The notes under the pieces were generated by a model. That model had not been told where the DNA came from. It searched no databases and saw only the letters and a program-made list of their open reading frames with translations. A DNA stretch of 64,000 nt from Lagopus muta (Eukaryota > Chordata > Aves > Galliformes > Phasianidae): assembly GCF_023343835.1 (NCBI RefSeq), contig NC_064449.1:1897778-1961777 (forward strand). Direction: 5' to 3'. Position 1 is the first letter of the stretch. Each line of letters starts with the position of its first letter. The position numbers were made by a program, and so were the translations under genes. Shown in pieces: positions 45,701 through 57,905 of the stretch.

Positions 45701-48129
45701 ACTACTTTGAACCATCTGGGAACAGGGGAGATGCTCCTGGCCCTGGTAGGGATGCCTTGTGCCCATCATGCTGTTGGTATGAGCTGGGGCTGTGTGCCTC
45801 TGGGAGCATTTCTGCTGCCCAGCAGTTGATGGTTTGTTCTGCACCCAGCTTCAGAGATGTGACTGAACTTGTTCAGCAGTCGTGGCCAGCAGTCACTTCA
45901 CCTCATCTGTGGAGGAGCCAGTGGTGACCCGGGGATGAGAGGGGCTGGGCAGGAGAACCATGGCTGCTGATGTGGATGGAGGGAGCTTGTGAGTGTGGTA
46001 GAGAGGAATAAATGGAAACTTTGACAGAGCGTGGAGGTGGATGGAGACAGCATTCTGCACGTGAAGGGTCAGTGATAGAAGAGATGTGGCATTGCCCTGT
46101 AGGGAGCAGCAAAGCCATCTGCCCAGCTGGGTGCCTGAAATCAGGTGAGGATGATCCATCCCTTCTAGGGAGGTTGTGCCTGGCTTCTTCTCAAGCATTC
46201 GAGTGCTTGAGGAGCACTGCCCTTGCCTTGCATTGTGCTTTGCCATCTCCCACAGTGGTTTTCCTTCAGCAACAGCTGTGTGATGCTCTTTATTGCCTCC
46301 TGGTGAGTGCAGCCCCTGAGCATTTCTGCCATGCCACTGTCCTCAGGAGTTGGAGCTGCCAGAACTGGGGCCTTCCTGAGGAAGGACGGTGCCACTGGCC
46401 TGGGGGGAAATAAAGGAGCCATTCCTGTGGAAAGAAATTCCTACCAATTCCTGTTATTCCTCTTGCAATTCAGTGAGCAACCACCTAGTAATGTATCCTG
46501 CTGAAATGTGAGAGGGATCCATCTAATTATTGTGAGACATCTCAATTCCAACAGGTTTCGGTCGGGGGAAGAGGACTCTGGGAATGATTCAGATGAGAGC
46601 CATCTGGAACTACACGACCCTTCTGTCCTGCTGTTCTGTACCCATCTATCAATCAGAAAACACTCTGATTTGTTCCTGAGGACAGGGCCTGGCTCAGCCC
46701 CAGGGGCTGGGGGATGGGATTGTGGTGTTTGCAGCCCCAGCTGAGAGCAGGCAGCCCTGGGCAGGAGCTGGCAGCAGCTCGCCCTGCCCTATGCTGGGAT
46801 TGGCATTGCTGGCACTGCAGGGTGGTGCAAAGATGATGGGACTCCTGGGCTGAGTGCTTGCAGGGCTATTTTAGGCAGCTGCAAATGCTGCAGTGCGTGT
46901 GGAAGTGGTTTTGGGTCTACTTAAGCATTTATCTTTGAGCCTGAGAGCCTTTGACACATCCAGTCTTTGCATGTTCAGTCAGCAGGGATGCTGTCGAGGA
47001 GTTCTTCTTCCAGTCTGTGTGCATACCTGGGGTTGCCCTGACCCAGGTGCAGCACCTTACACTTGCCCTTGTTGAACCTCATTCAGGTTCCTGTTGGCCC
47101 ACATCTCAGCTCCATCCCATCCAGCCTGGAGGTGCTGCTGTAGGCAGGCATGGGCTGTGGGGGGTGAATGAGAAGCCTGATCCCTGAGTAAGGATCTGGA
47201 GAAAGGTTTGTCCTAACCAGGAGTTTTGCCTCTTGTGTGTGATGGTAGCAGCATACCTGCTTCTCCTTGCTTTGCTGGGCTGGGGGAAATGAGTGTTGAG
47301 TGTTGACTGTTGGTGAGTTCAGCCCCAGGAAAGCCTCCTGCTGTTTGTGCTTAGCTGAGTAAGCCTGCTGAAATATGCAGCAGTCCTTCCAGCTGTAAAG
47401 GTGTTCTGAAAGCTGTGGAAGAATTGTGCTGTGCTCATTTGCTTTACAAATGAATATCTTTGCATGCAAGATCTTATCTAACTTGCACATAGGAGAATGA
47501 CTGAAAGGATAAGATGGAGAGAGGTGGAGTGGTATGGGGAGGGAGAAGAGCTGCAATGCCAGTGAGAAATGCCAGTGGTACATGGCTGGGGGCACACAGG
47601 AGCGTGTTGGCCACCCCAGGTGGATGCAGAGGGGTTTAGTATCATTGAATCATAAAATCATTAAGGTTGGAGAAGACCTTGATCTTAAAATCAAGTGCAA
47701 CCCCAGCTCACCCCCATCACACCCACTGACCGCTTCAGTGCCACATATCCATGTTACTTGAGCACCTCCAGGGCCAGTGACCCCACAACCTCTCTGGGTA
47801 TCCTGTGCCGATGCTTTTGGAGAAGAAATTTTTCCTAATATCTAACCTGAACCTCCCTGACACACCTCGAGGCCATTACCTTTCGTCCCTTACCCTTCCC
47901 TGTGCTCTGTTCCCTTGCAGGACGCAGGCGGAGATGGCCCACACGTGCCGTGGCACCATCAACCTGTCCACAGCTCACATCGACACCGAGGACTCGTGCA
48001 ACATTGTGCTGTCCAACGGGGGCAGGACTTACCACCTGAAGGCCAGCTCAGAAGTGGAGAGGCAGCGCTGGGTCACGGCGCTGGAGCTGGCCAAGGCAAA
48101 AGCCATCCGCATGAGGAACAACCAGTCAG
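27713..48129 (+). CDS. OSBP2: Oxysterol binding protein 2 (OSBP2), first two coding exons; gene continues beyond the window
   Basis: OSBP2 (ORP4) is a sterol/PI4P-binding lipid-transfer protein with an N-terminal PH domain for membrane targeting, an FFAT motif and a C-terminal ORD; only the N-terminus is here. Exon 1 is 27713-28005 and exon 2 is 47921-48129, giving 167 complete codons and one further base. The upstream ATG is chosen because [10 protein letters not shown]...[16 protein letters not shown] resembles human MGKAAAPS...RGLSSLFTVVPCLSCH; a second in-frame ATG at 27824 (MSAETAG) is possible. A Gly/Ala-rich linker (residues about 45-64) precedes the PH domain at about 68-163 ([20 protein letters not shown], then [40 protein letters not shown]). 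The ending AIRMRNNQS fits OSBP2 (VRVMNTHS) better than OSBP (VKMLAES). Intron 1 is about 19.9 kb. Confidence 0.93.
30696..30905 (-). repeat. CR1-like LINE 3' fragment, OSBP2 intron 1
   Basis: The plus strand reads GAGAATCACAGAACTGGGGG, then CACCCCCTGCATGATGCAGG and GTTGAAATGTCTTCCTTATA, the antisense of a diverged CR1 3' end. Confidence 0.65.
33293..33353. repeat. Unclassified interspersed repeat, copy 1
   Basis: A 61-base segment (CCTCCTAGGACAGTGATG ... GAGAGCAGGCA) recurs at 37013-37066. I could not assign it to a known family. Confidence 0.6.
36914..37010 (-). repeat. CR1 LINE 3' end fragment, OSBP2 intron 1
   Basis: The plus strand reads AATCATGGAATTGTTAAGG, GGAAAAGACCTTTAAGG and CCTCAGTGCCACATCCTCAC. 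It abuts copy 2 of the unclassified repeat. Confidence 0.85.
37013..37066. repeat. Unclassified interspersed repeat, copy 2
   Basis: A 54-base segment (CCTCCTAGGACAGTGGTG ... GAGAGCAGGCA), same orientation as copy 1, differing by four substitutions and a 7-base gap. It directly follows a CR1 end. Confidence 0.6.
39302..39412 (-). repeat. CR1 LINE 3' end fragment, OSBP2 intron 1
   Basis: The plus strand reads CTCACAGAAACACCAAGG, GACCTTCAAGATCATCCAGT, CCAACCATCC and AGCCACATCCCTCAACAC. The following roughly 400 bases are AT-richer and not identified. Confidence 0.85.
47030..47135 (-). repeat. CR1 LINE fragment, OSBP2 intron 1
   Basis: Antisense CR1 reverse-transcriptase 3' region: TGCCCTGACCCAGGTGCAGC, CCTTGTTGAACCTCATTCAG and CATCCAGCCTGGAGG. 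Confidence 0.75.
47641..47893 (-). repeat. CR1 LINE 3' end immediately upstream of OSBP2 exon 2
   Basis: The plus strand reads ATCATTGAATCATAAAATCA, GGTTGGAGAAGACCTTGATC, then GAGCACCTCCAGGGCCAGTG, AAATTTTTCCTAATATCTAA and CCTCGAGGCCATTACC. All are antisense CR1. The recognisable match runs to within about 30 bases of the exon 2 acceptor. Confidence 0.9.
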
Positions 48130-50246
48130 GTAGGGCATAGCTCAACGTGCAGGCACGCAGCTGGATCCTTGGGAAAACATCCCTGTAAACCAGCTCTTTT
48201 GTGCTTTCTGTATCATGCAGAAACCCTGGCGGATACTATTCTGCAATTAAAAGTTGTTGACCGTTTCCCATTGAGGCATAAGGGGTTTTAAGCAGTGTTG
48301 CATGCAGCGCACATCTTTTGATCTGGTTATGCAGCCTTACACCAATCTTTAAAGCCCTGGTAGTGGCTGTACATTGTAGAGAGCCAGCACAAATGAATTT
48401 ATGGTGCTTCTTCTGGAAGGAAGGATGCACGTGCCTTTCTCCTGGGGCCCTGGCTGGTCAGTGTGATTGGGGGACATTGCAGGAGGCACCAAGCCCTGCA
48501 GGGAGCAGAGCCCTGGGGGCACTGGTCCACAGTGAAATCCTAGAGCAGTGCCTCTCCTGTTCTCCCCTAGTTTAGGGCATTGCTGTAGATGAATGATACG
48601 CAGATGTAATTGTCTGTGCACACTGCCTTTCTCCCCTCTGCACACACTAAGCTGTGCTTTGGTATTTATTAGTGTGTATTTGGGACAACTGTGTTATGTA
48701 AAGCTGTCAAACCACCATGCGTGCTCCTCCCCGTAGTGTTGTTTTTAGTGCTCTGTTGTGTAATGGATCTGATAAGCACTTAACAAGTAATATTTCAGGA
48801 ATATTTGAACGTTCATAGCTCTTCTGGGATTCACGTTTGGTTTTCTTCCACAAACAAACGTGCCTTAAAATCACAGAAGGCAAAAACCATGAGTGTATTA
48901 AAAAGGCAATCAGCCACCCCTGCCGCCCTAAAATAAAACCTCTCTGCTCTCATCTTGAGTGCTGGAAGTCAGACCTCATGCAGGAGAGATGTAGTAAGCA
49001 CCTGCTGTTGTTCCATTCTGCATGTAATGAAAACGTGGCTTCGTCGAACTTCTGAGGAAGGAGGAGTGTGAAGGTGAGACAGTGAGGTAGCGTGGTAAGG
49101 TCTGTTTTGGGACATCTGTAAGTGCTCTGTGTGTAAGTAAGATGGCCGTGAGGCTTTCAGAAGGGTTGCCAAGGAAGGGTCAGTGCACCAAGAAAAACCT
49201 CTGCTCCCTGGTGGAAGCACTGCACCAAAACCACAGCACGGGGTGTGCTTGATGAGACGTGCAGCTCTTCTGAGCCAAGGCTGCATGCATGGGGAAGGCA
49301 CTCCTAATGCTGCTTGCTTATGAAAACGCACAGTCAAGAGAAAATTGGTTTGTCTGCAATTCTGGAAGGCAGTGCATTCCTGTTTCCATCCCTGGATTGA
49401 TGGGATGGCTGTTTTGGATGCTGGCTGCAGAGCACAGTGCAGGCAGTGTGTTTTATGGAGAGCAGCAGAATGCAGAGCATAAACAACTCAGCTTGCAGGA
49501 GAATGCCCCCAGCCCTGGGCTCGTGAGCTCTGACTTCTGCATAATTAGCTGTCCCACAAGGTCATATAGAAGTTGATTAGTGCCTGAGCCATTTTCTCGT
49601 TTCCCATAATTATTTATGTACTCCGTGTTCTGTGGCACCAGTATCTACAGACTTAATTACATAAAGTATGTTGAACCCTCTGTCCTGTGATTGTGCACCT
49701 CTGGACTGTATGTAAATATTGATGGGAGTGTGGCTGGTGGAGGAGATGTGGGCAAATCTGTGGTCCAGCCATGGCTGCAGCGAGCTCACTGGGTGTGCGG
49801 GTTGCTTGTGGGGCTGAGATGGGTCTGAATCAGGATCTTGCACCCGGGGGAGGTTGGCACGTGCCTTGGTGTTCATCTCATCTCTGGTTGTTGGGCTGTG
49901 GGTGCTGGTTGTGCAATGCAGAGCTACAGTCTGAGCCTTTCGGAGGATGTCGGTGTTGTTGCCTGTGGAGCTGCATGCAGTTATTTTGGTTCAGCTTTCC
50001 ACAAAAGTGACAAACGCAGAGCCTTGCTGTCTTGAGGCTCTGGATGTACTGACTTGCTGGCTTCAGCTGACTCAGGCCATGGTCCCAAGGGACGAGCAGC
50101 ACAGAGGCAGTGCAGACTTCAGGTGGCGGTGCTCACTGTCTCACCGTGATGCTGACCCAGTTCATGCTGGGCTCTTCTGTCAGCCCAGCCAGCAGCAGAG
50201 CTGCTGTAAGGGACAAAGACCTGCTCCATCTGGCTTGTGTAGATGT

Positions 50247-50430
50247 GAGGTAATGGCCTCAAGTGGTGCTGAGGAGGTTCAGGTTAGATATTAAGGAAAA
50301 TCTCCGGAAGACTGGCACAGTGGTATTGGCACAGGCTGCCCATGGGAGGCTGTCCTTGAAGGCGTTCGAGGAACACAAAGATGTGAGGTGTGTGGTCAGT
50401 GGGGGTGGGTTGGGGAAGGACTTCATCATC
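50247..50430 (+). repeat. CR1 LINE 3' UTR fragment, OSBP2 intron 2
   Basis: Plus-sense CR1: GAGGTAATGGCCTCAAGTGG, GGTTCAGGTTAGATATTAAG, GGCACAGGCTGCCCATGGGA and GGCTGTCCTTGAAGGCGTTC. Confidence 0.9.
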
Positions 50431-51845
50431 CTGACAGCCCAGGTCCCCATGCAGCCTGGCCCTGGAAGGCAAATGCTCAGCGTGGGGCCTTATAGTGGTT
50501 TCAGAGAACTCCTTGAAGGGTCAGAGCAGGGCTGGTGGTCTCACTGCTGGCATGCCGAGATCCTTCCAAGTCCTTTCCTTGCATTCAAAAAGGAGCAACG
50601 TAGTACTGTGATGTTAATTAATTAAAAAAAAAAAGAACTTGACCTCTTTTTGTGAAATGCTTTGAAGATGAGCCACACTTGAGTTGCTTCTGGAAATAAA
50701 ACCTGACCTGAGTGTGAGCTGGGATTCTGCACTCCCTCTTTCCTGAAGGAGTAGGAGCTGTGGGTTTTGCGCTGTGCTTGGGGAGCTCCAGGGCTCGTGG
50801 CTGCGTGCTGCTGCTGGGCCAGGGCTGCAGTTTGAGCTGCTCAGTGGGGCTGCTGTGGGCACAGAGGGCTGGGCAGACAGCAGCTGCTGGAGATGGCTCT
50901 GGAGCAGATGAAAGCTGTCTGTTCCCCCAGTGGTTTTCTTGAACTAAACGCATGCAGAAGCAGTTTTAATGGGACTGTAGCTAGCTGGAGCTGTGCGTTG
51001 AGATGCCATTTTCACAGAACCGTTTGTTGCTTCTATTTTTAAGGAATAGAGAACCCTATATCCAAAGTCAGTGTTGGATAGGAGATGTTGCTGCTTCCTC
51101 TGCTGCGTAATTGAGGGGGATTTGATTTCCTCTGTATCCAGTGCAGGGCTGAGACTATTTTGGTAACGAGGCATGAGCTGGGACATGAGCAGTGCTCACA
51201 GATGTGACACAGGAGCTTGCTGCCCTTGTCTCTCTGCTGCAGGTAGCATGGGGTGCTTGGGACAGAAAGCCAGCAGAGAGCTGAGCTGCTGCCATGCATT
51301 TCTTCACTGTGGCAGCATCCCTCTTAATGCCATTAACATGGATGCATAATGTAATGTTAGGGCAGAAGGGGCTGGCTTGGGTGAGTGCCTCACATGCAGC
51401 CCCTCTGTTCATCCGACTTGAAACTTGTATTTCTAATGGTATCTCTAGAATGTGTTGGTGAGGATGAGCCAGCAGAGCGTGTTTGTAACTCAGACACAAC
51501 TGCATCCTGTGCAGCATCAACTGAGAAGTGGCAGCGGGACCGGAGGGGTATTGTGCCCTCTGCTCCATCCTCAAGAGTCCCCACCATTCTATGTGTAAAC
51601 CTGACACCTAAGGGACACCTGGTTCAGCCTCCCCATGGGAACAGCCAACGCAGTGCTGCATGAAAGCCTGCTCATCGGCCCTGAAAATCACAGCTTTCTG
51701 TAATCACCCTCTGTCTGCATTAATGTAAGCCCCTGGATAATTCCAGTGCTCTGTTTCCCATATTGCATCACCCCTTGGATTTCTGCCCACTTGCGCCCAG
51801 GCTCTCAGCAGCCTGAAGCTTTTGGGGGCACTCTGCTGCCCACAC

Positions 51846-51888
51846 TCCTTTAAGTTCCCTTCCAAGCTCAGCAGTTCTGTGATTCTGC
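51846..51888 (+). repeat. CR1 LINE 3' tail fragment, OSBP2 intron 2
   Basis: A short plus-sense CR1 end: TTAAGTTCCCTTCCAAGCTC, then GTTCTGTGATTCTG. Confidence 0.65.
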
Positions 51889-52810
51889 TGGCTTAACCAG
51901 CTGTTTTCTTAGCAAATGAGGCATGATGGAAGCAGCCTTACAGGGGCTCGTCTGCAGGTGGGGGGAGGCTGGGGGGCTCAGAGCAGTGCAGAACTGCTGT
52001 CCCACCCCTGGGTTTCCAGTGGGCTGTTCTGCTGCCTCGATGTGCTACTGCCTTGGAGGTGCTGAGCAGTTCCTCTAGTTGCAGAATTGATAACGTCAGT
52101 TTTGTTACTGGATATGTTTTAGCTGTTTTGTTGTTTTTCTGCCCAAGCAAGGAGTTTGTTTGCAGCAAGCTTCTTGTCTTGAGAATGCGAAGCTGCAACA
52201 CATCTGCAGCCCCCCCGGCTGGCTGTGAATTGCCCTTTTGTGGGGGCCCTCCATCTCCTCCCAGCAGCCAACAACCCTCACTGCTGCTCTGACTGCAGCC
52301 ATCGGGACAATCGCACTCCTTGTTGGCCTCGTGCTCCCAGCTCACTGTTTGACTGCCGCCTCCCGTCGGCTCTCTGCACCAAACCTCTCCCTTTTCCCAC
52401 CCTCCTCGTGGGGTTTCTCTATCCTGTTCCTCTGTGTGGTGCTGCTTTGGGATTGCTGTCCCTCTTTTTGGGGGGCTCTGCTCTCGGCTTTCCCACTCTT
52501 CATCATCCCTCATTGGTTTGAGCTTGGGAGTGTTTCTCTTTCCAGTGGGCAAGCAGGATTTCTGTAAGGACCTCACAGTGGTGCTTGGCCCCCAGGGTTT
52601 CCTATGTGTGTTCTTTAGGCTGTGGGATGGCTCTGCTGTCTCTGTGTGTCTCCCTGGCAGTGCCCATAAAGGACTGATCCTGGTGCTGGTCTGCTGCTGG
52701 AAATCATTGTGTGTGAGTTGCAGTGTCACTACCCGAGCTGTGGGGACTCAGTGTTGAGCTTCCTTCTGCACGTTTATCCCCTGTGAGATAAGGCTCTGTT
52801 AGGCTCATTG

Positions 52811-53010
52811 TAATCATGGAGCCATTAAGGTTGGCAAAGACCACTAAGGTCATACCACCAGTAGTCCCACTCACCACGTCCCTCAGTGCCACATTTCCAC
52901 GTCCCTTGAACATCTCCAGGGACACTGACCCCACCACCTCCCTTTGCAGCTTTGCCAATGCGTTGCTTCTCTTTCTGAGAAGAAATGTTTCCGAATATTA
53001 AGCCTGAAAT
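52811..53010 (-). repeat. CR1 LINE 3' end fragment, OSBP2 intron 2
   Basis: The plus strand reads TAATCATGGAGCCATTAAGG, CACGTCCCTCAGTGCCACAT, CTTGAACATCTCCAGGGACA and AAATGTTTCCGAATATTAAG, the antisense of a CR1 3' end. Confidence 0.9.
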
Positions 53011-56000
53011 AATTACTCTTGTTATAGTGTCTGATGTCAGGGTTGGGTGTGGGCTGCACTCGAAGGATGCTGGCATTGCAGTGCAAAGCTTCCTGCTGGC
53101 CATGGTTCGTAGTTGTGCCAGATTGCTGCTGGGGCTGTCTGCAGCAGGTTTGTGTGCTTCACCTGTCCTCAGTGCCCTCTTTGGGTTCCCCGACTGTTTG
53201 CCTTCACTGCTCAAACATGACCTCTGGGGAGAGAGTGGAGCAAGCCTGCTATGGAGTCAGCTATTAAGGTGCCTGTAAGTGGCTGTGCAACCAGAACTGC
53301 TCAGCCTGCGGTGCTTCCCTGCCTGGGCAGTGGTTTCTGCTCACACTGGAGCTGCCTGACACAGAGTTCTAAGCAGCAGAGAGCAGCAGCCTGCAACAAT
53401 GGGAAGCTGGAGAAATTGTTTAGGATTTTAGTGTATTTCACAACTCAGGAAATCCCCCTTTTGGAGTAACTTGTGTTGAACTTGTTTTGTTATGCTCTGT
53501 TTGCAAGTCAGGAGAATTACCCAAGCAATACACTTACCTCCTTGATTTGGTGCTGATCCTTCCTCTTGTTTTGCCCATGCATCTATTATGTCATCATGTA
53601 TTATTCTATATATATAATCTGTGAGAATCCCCTGTACCAAAGCAGCCCAGAAATCAGTTTGTAGGTAGGACTGGAGCTTGGCAGTGCTGTGGGAGCTCAG
53701 CAGCTCTATGTAGGGCACCTCTGCTGCTGCATCCTCATCCCTGCGGCTCTGTGCTGGAGCTGGAAGAGTTTCCTATGCAACTGCAGCAGCCAATGGCAAA
53801 GGAAAGATGGGCAAAATGCTGCAAGTACTGTGAGTAGGTAGTTTTATAATTAAAGGAGGGGTCATTTCCCTGGCTGAGAAATGGCTCCTGCTTGTTCTTT
53901 GCCTCTGTAAAGAGTTGAAGCAGTAGCATCTGTGCATTAGTGCTGGGCTTTGTCTATTGAGAGAGGACTTCCCAATGGTGGTTTGGTGCACTGAGGTCAG
54001 AGCACAGCCCCCAAACAGGCTTGGAGCTGGAGCTGCTGCAGACAGAGCAGGGACAGATGTGCTTATGTGCATTCCTGATTCTTCCCACCTTAGTCTGATC
54101 TTGGCATGACCTCCAGATAGCTTCTTGCTTTATTATCTGTGTCCTTCATCCCTGCAGGTTTGGATGCTCTAACTTGGCTGATGCTCTCCCACTCTCAAGC
54201 TCAGAAACTCTGGGGAGCCAAGAGCAAAGCATATGAGTTTCTGTTGGCAATCAGAGCCCTGCTTGCTGGAGTGTGAGAGCTGCTCTGAGCCCAGGGCAGG
54301 TTGTAGACAAGATAAATTGGCCTTGCAAAGCCGTCCTTGCACTGCTCTGCGCTGTGTGCCTCATCTCCTGGACGCAGGCTGGGCTGTCACTGTGGCTGCT
54401 GCAGGCTGCAGTGTGCTCCCCACTGGCTGCAAAGCTCTGCTGCGGTGTGGGTGGCAGCAGTGGGAGGGATGAGCTGTTTCATTGCTTTGCTGTACCTGCT
54501 AATATTAGCTTGATCTGTCACTTTGCTCACTTACAGCAGAGCTGGGAAGAAGGTGATGCTGTACTGATTGCCAAAGTGCTGGGCTGCTGTGTAGCGCTCA
54601 GCTGTGCTCTGGTTTGAGCCTACTCTGTACTTGCAGACCTGCTGGTTGGTGTCCCAGCCCCACAGCAGCTCATTCACACAGCCACAGCCACATAAACTTG
54701 CATTTGGCATGTGCTGAGCACAGGCTGTGTGCCTGCTTACAGCTGGCAGAGGCTGTGTCTGACAGGAAGCAAAGCAAACACATGGTAATTGTGTGCTTAC
54801 AGCGAGGAGCATCACATCCTTGTCAGAACTTGCATCCTTCCCTTATTTTCCAAAGGGGTGCTGTGGCTGGTGGCTGTCTGTCTGATCAGGAGCAAGCCAG
54901 CTGCAGTGGGGACATCTGCTCATGTCCTCATTTGTGTCCTTGCTGCCACCTGGTAAGGCCCCATGCTGACATATCCCAGCATGTAGCAGCTGGGCAAGGT
55001 TCAAACCGAGCAAGTGTCACCTGGAAGTGACCTGAACAACGTGGTGGGGATACCTAGTGCCAAAGGGGAAGTGTTTCCAGCTCTGTGTATTTCTGGGTTA
55101 TTATCAAGTGTGTTTTATTTTTTTCTTCCTGGCACAGAAAAATGCTGTTGAAGGAAAATCAATTTTTAGGCCTGAAAATAATAGTAGTTCTTGCTAATTA
55201 GAAATGAGTCAGTAAAGAGTGAATGGCTGCATGGGGGGCCTCCTGCCTTGCTTTTGGTGCACCCGAGCACATCAGCTTCCGTTCCCCATCTGCAGAACAG
55301 TGAATTAGCTCACAGCTTGAGGCTGAGGATGCAGATGTTGTGCTGCAGCCATGCGACGGTGGTAGGTTGCCCTCTCCTGGCACATTCCCTCTGCAAACCC
55401 ATGTCCTCATCTCTTCCTTCCAGCACCAAAACCAGCCTGCTGCTGCAGGAGTTGGTAGCTTCAGCCCGTAAGTATGTGCTTGAGGAGCAGTGCCAGCTCT
55501 GTGCTGTTCTCTGCAGGGAGAGGATCTCCCTCTGGTGGTGAAGCTGCTCACTAGGAAATGAGCCTGGCTCCCCCCCTCGCTGCTGGGGCTCAGCCTTAGG
55601 TCTCCAGGCCCTGCACAGCCTGCTACTTGAGGCTGTGCTGTTGGCAGGATCTGGAGCTGCCCACCCTGCAGCTCTGTGTGTCCCTTAAGGCTGATGATGC
55701 AGCACGGCACTCTCAGAGGACACAAAGGGGGTATTTAAACAATTTCATTTAATATGATCCCCCCCTGTTTCCTAATGGCATCCTAGCAAGTGGTCCAGCT
55801 CTGCTTTTAGCATCCCAATTTAATGTGTTTCCTGTTGTGAATAATACTGGGGGGAAAAAGTACCTGTGGAATTGAACTGTAGCTCTCGGCTCCTGTCTAA
55901 GCCTTGGTGACCCTTCAGGTCTTCTGGATCCTAAATTGCCCAGTAGATGGGTACGTTGTATTGGCACTGGAGGCTTAAGAATGGGGAAAATGGAAAGCTC

Positions 56001-57107
56001 TGAGCGCTGTTAGAGCTGAAGAACTTCTGACTTCTGCCAACCTGAGTCGTGCTGGGTGATGCTGTCAGTAACTGAGAGCAGTCAATGTTAGTGGTATTGT
56101 TGGCTCCTGTTCTGCTCTGTGTGAGCTCCATGGCTTTGGTGCCTGCAGTGGGGCCGAGTGTCCTGGGAGGGCCAGGAGCCCATTGCCATGGGGCTGAGGA
56201 ACAAAGCATGCAGAGGCAGCTCTGTTTGGGCAGGCTGCAGGCAGCTATTGCTTACGTTTCAGTTTCTTCAGTTTCCTTTGTTTTCATTTTTGGTGACTCC
56301 AACATCTTGGTTGGCAGGGCTCTGCTTGCAAACCCCTCCATGGGCTTGAAATTCCCAAATGAAGCAACTAAAGCTGTGCATTCCTTGCTGCATTGCTTTC
56401 CAGGCCAGATAGAAATGCCAGATGAAGTTCTGGGGTTCCAGGTGGAGTCCTCTGTTACTGGTTTTGTCATTGCTTCTTGCCCTGGTTTTTGGATGGGGCT
56501 GCACTGACACATAAGAGCAGTTTGAGCCAGTGCAGAGCTGTGCCTGGAGGAGCCCAGACTGGTCTGGGTGTTGGCAGTGGTCAAGGGGAATGTGAGCAGT
56601 GCAACAGGGCCCTGCAGAGCCTGCTACTGGAGCAGAGGAGCAGCAGCACAGTCTTGCTGGGTTTGCATTTGAATGGGTATCAAATCTGGATTTACAGCTC
56701 AAAGTTGGTGTGCTTTTCTGTGTTGGGGCACCTGATCTGTGGTTCCTTGCCTTAGGAAAGGAAGTTGTAGGAGCGCGTTAGCAGCTCTGAAGATAACAGG
56801 TTTCCTGAATTAGTTGAATAGAGGGAACTGCCACGAGCAGAGGGACTAGAGCTCCTTTGGCAAAGCTTGCACCATTTTAAGGAGGCATCTGTGTGAAAAC
56901 AAATACTGGAAATGCAAAAATGCAGTTTTGTTTCCTGATGCTGAGGTTCTAGAGCTGAGAGCGCTGGCATTTTGCTCCTCCATTCAGAGCTGTGTCACAC
57001 CTGTGTTTTCTTGTTTGCACTGCCATGCGTGGGCCAAGTGAAAAGCAGACCAATTATTTGCACAAAAATTACACGTTTTGGGGCACTGCTGATAGTTTCA
57101 TTCCTCT

Positions 57108-57275
57108 CTCAGCCCACCCACCCCACCATGCCCACTGCCCACATCCCTCAGTGCCGCATCTCCAGTTCTGGAACACCCCCAGGGATGGTGACCTGCTCTC
57201 TGGGTAACCTTTGCTAATGCATCACTGCTCTTTTGGAGAAGAAATTGTTCCTAATGTCCAACCTGAATGCCCACA
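57108..57275 (-). repeat. CR1 LINE 3' end fragment, OSBP2 intron 2
   Basis: The plus strand reads CACCATGCCCACTG, CATCCCTCAGTGCCGCATCT, CAGGGATGGTGACC and TTCCTAATGTCCAACCTGAA. Confidence 0.85.
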
Positions 57276-57740
57276 GCAGCCTCTTGCTGCAGTCCTGCTA
57301 CCTCCTGTGTGGGGGCTGAGGAAGCTCCATGGCTCCATCCTTGCAGCTCTGTCGGTGGCTATGGGGAGTCAGGTCACCCCAGCACGAGGTACAGAGGTGA
57401 GGACCTCATTGCTTTCAGCTGCTTTTAAGTATAAGCAACATTTGCAAAGCTTGGAGAGTTTTCTTGTTGCACAGACACAGCATGAGTGACTCATCCTGGA
57501 AGAAGCAATAGGGATAGAAGCAGTAAGGTGACATTTCTGAAAGATGAGAGCAAAGGACCTGAAAAGAGGAAAATAATTATTTTTGGTTATTTTGGAATGA
57601 AAAAGGAAGGAATCACAAAGGTGTGATTCAAACACACCAAAGGCTTTAAGTAGTAGAAAGGCAGCCAGTTCTCTGTGGAGTCTGCAGAGGGCAGAGGCAG
57701 CCCTGGTGCTGTGCAGCACAAAGACCTTGGGCTGGGAAGG

Positions 57741-57905
57741 GCCCTGCCTGGGCAGAGTGCCTGTCTTGAGCAGCCAGCCCATGGCTGGGCTTGGGGGGCT
57801 GTAAGGACCCTTCCACCCCAACCATTCTATGGTTCTGTGATCCTTAAGGACCCTCCCAACCCAAACTATTCTCTGAGATTCATTCTATGTTTCTGTGACA
57901 CGAAG
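57741..57905 (+). repeat. CR1 LINE 3' tail(s), OSBP2 intron 2
   Basis: Plus-sense CR1 end: CAGCCCATGGCTGGG, CCACCCCAACCATTCTATGG, then a second tail-like block, CTCCCAACCCAAACTATTCT with ATTCTATGTTTCTGTGA. The doubled terminus may be a tail duplication or two nested insertions. Confidence 0.85.

Larger units (their letters stand above)
28006..47920 (+). other. OSBP2 intron 1 (about 19.9 kb)
   Basis: It opens with donor GTACCG and closes with acceptor TCCCTTGCAG. I see no other gene inside it on either strand. It holds several CR1 fragments, an unclassified repeat pair, a 13-base C-run at 37272-37284, and an A-run at about 42499-42510. Moderately CpG-richer sequence lies at about 32160-32420. 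Confidence 0.8.

Noticed and set aside
46508-46744. Acidic plus-strand frame ([19 protein letters not shown]...) in OSBP2 intron 1
   Set aside because: Its acceptor-like CCAACAG lacks a pyrimidine tract, it would sit inside the conserved PH domain junction (exon 1 joins exon 2 in phase), and no matching donor is clear.
51938-52729. 263-residue minus-strand frame in OSBP2 intron 2
   Set aside because: Low-complexity composition (Pro/Ser/Lys), no recognisable domain or splice sites; consistent with chance in GC-moderate sequence.
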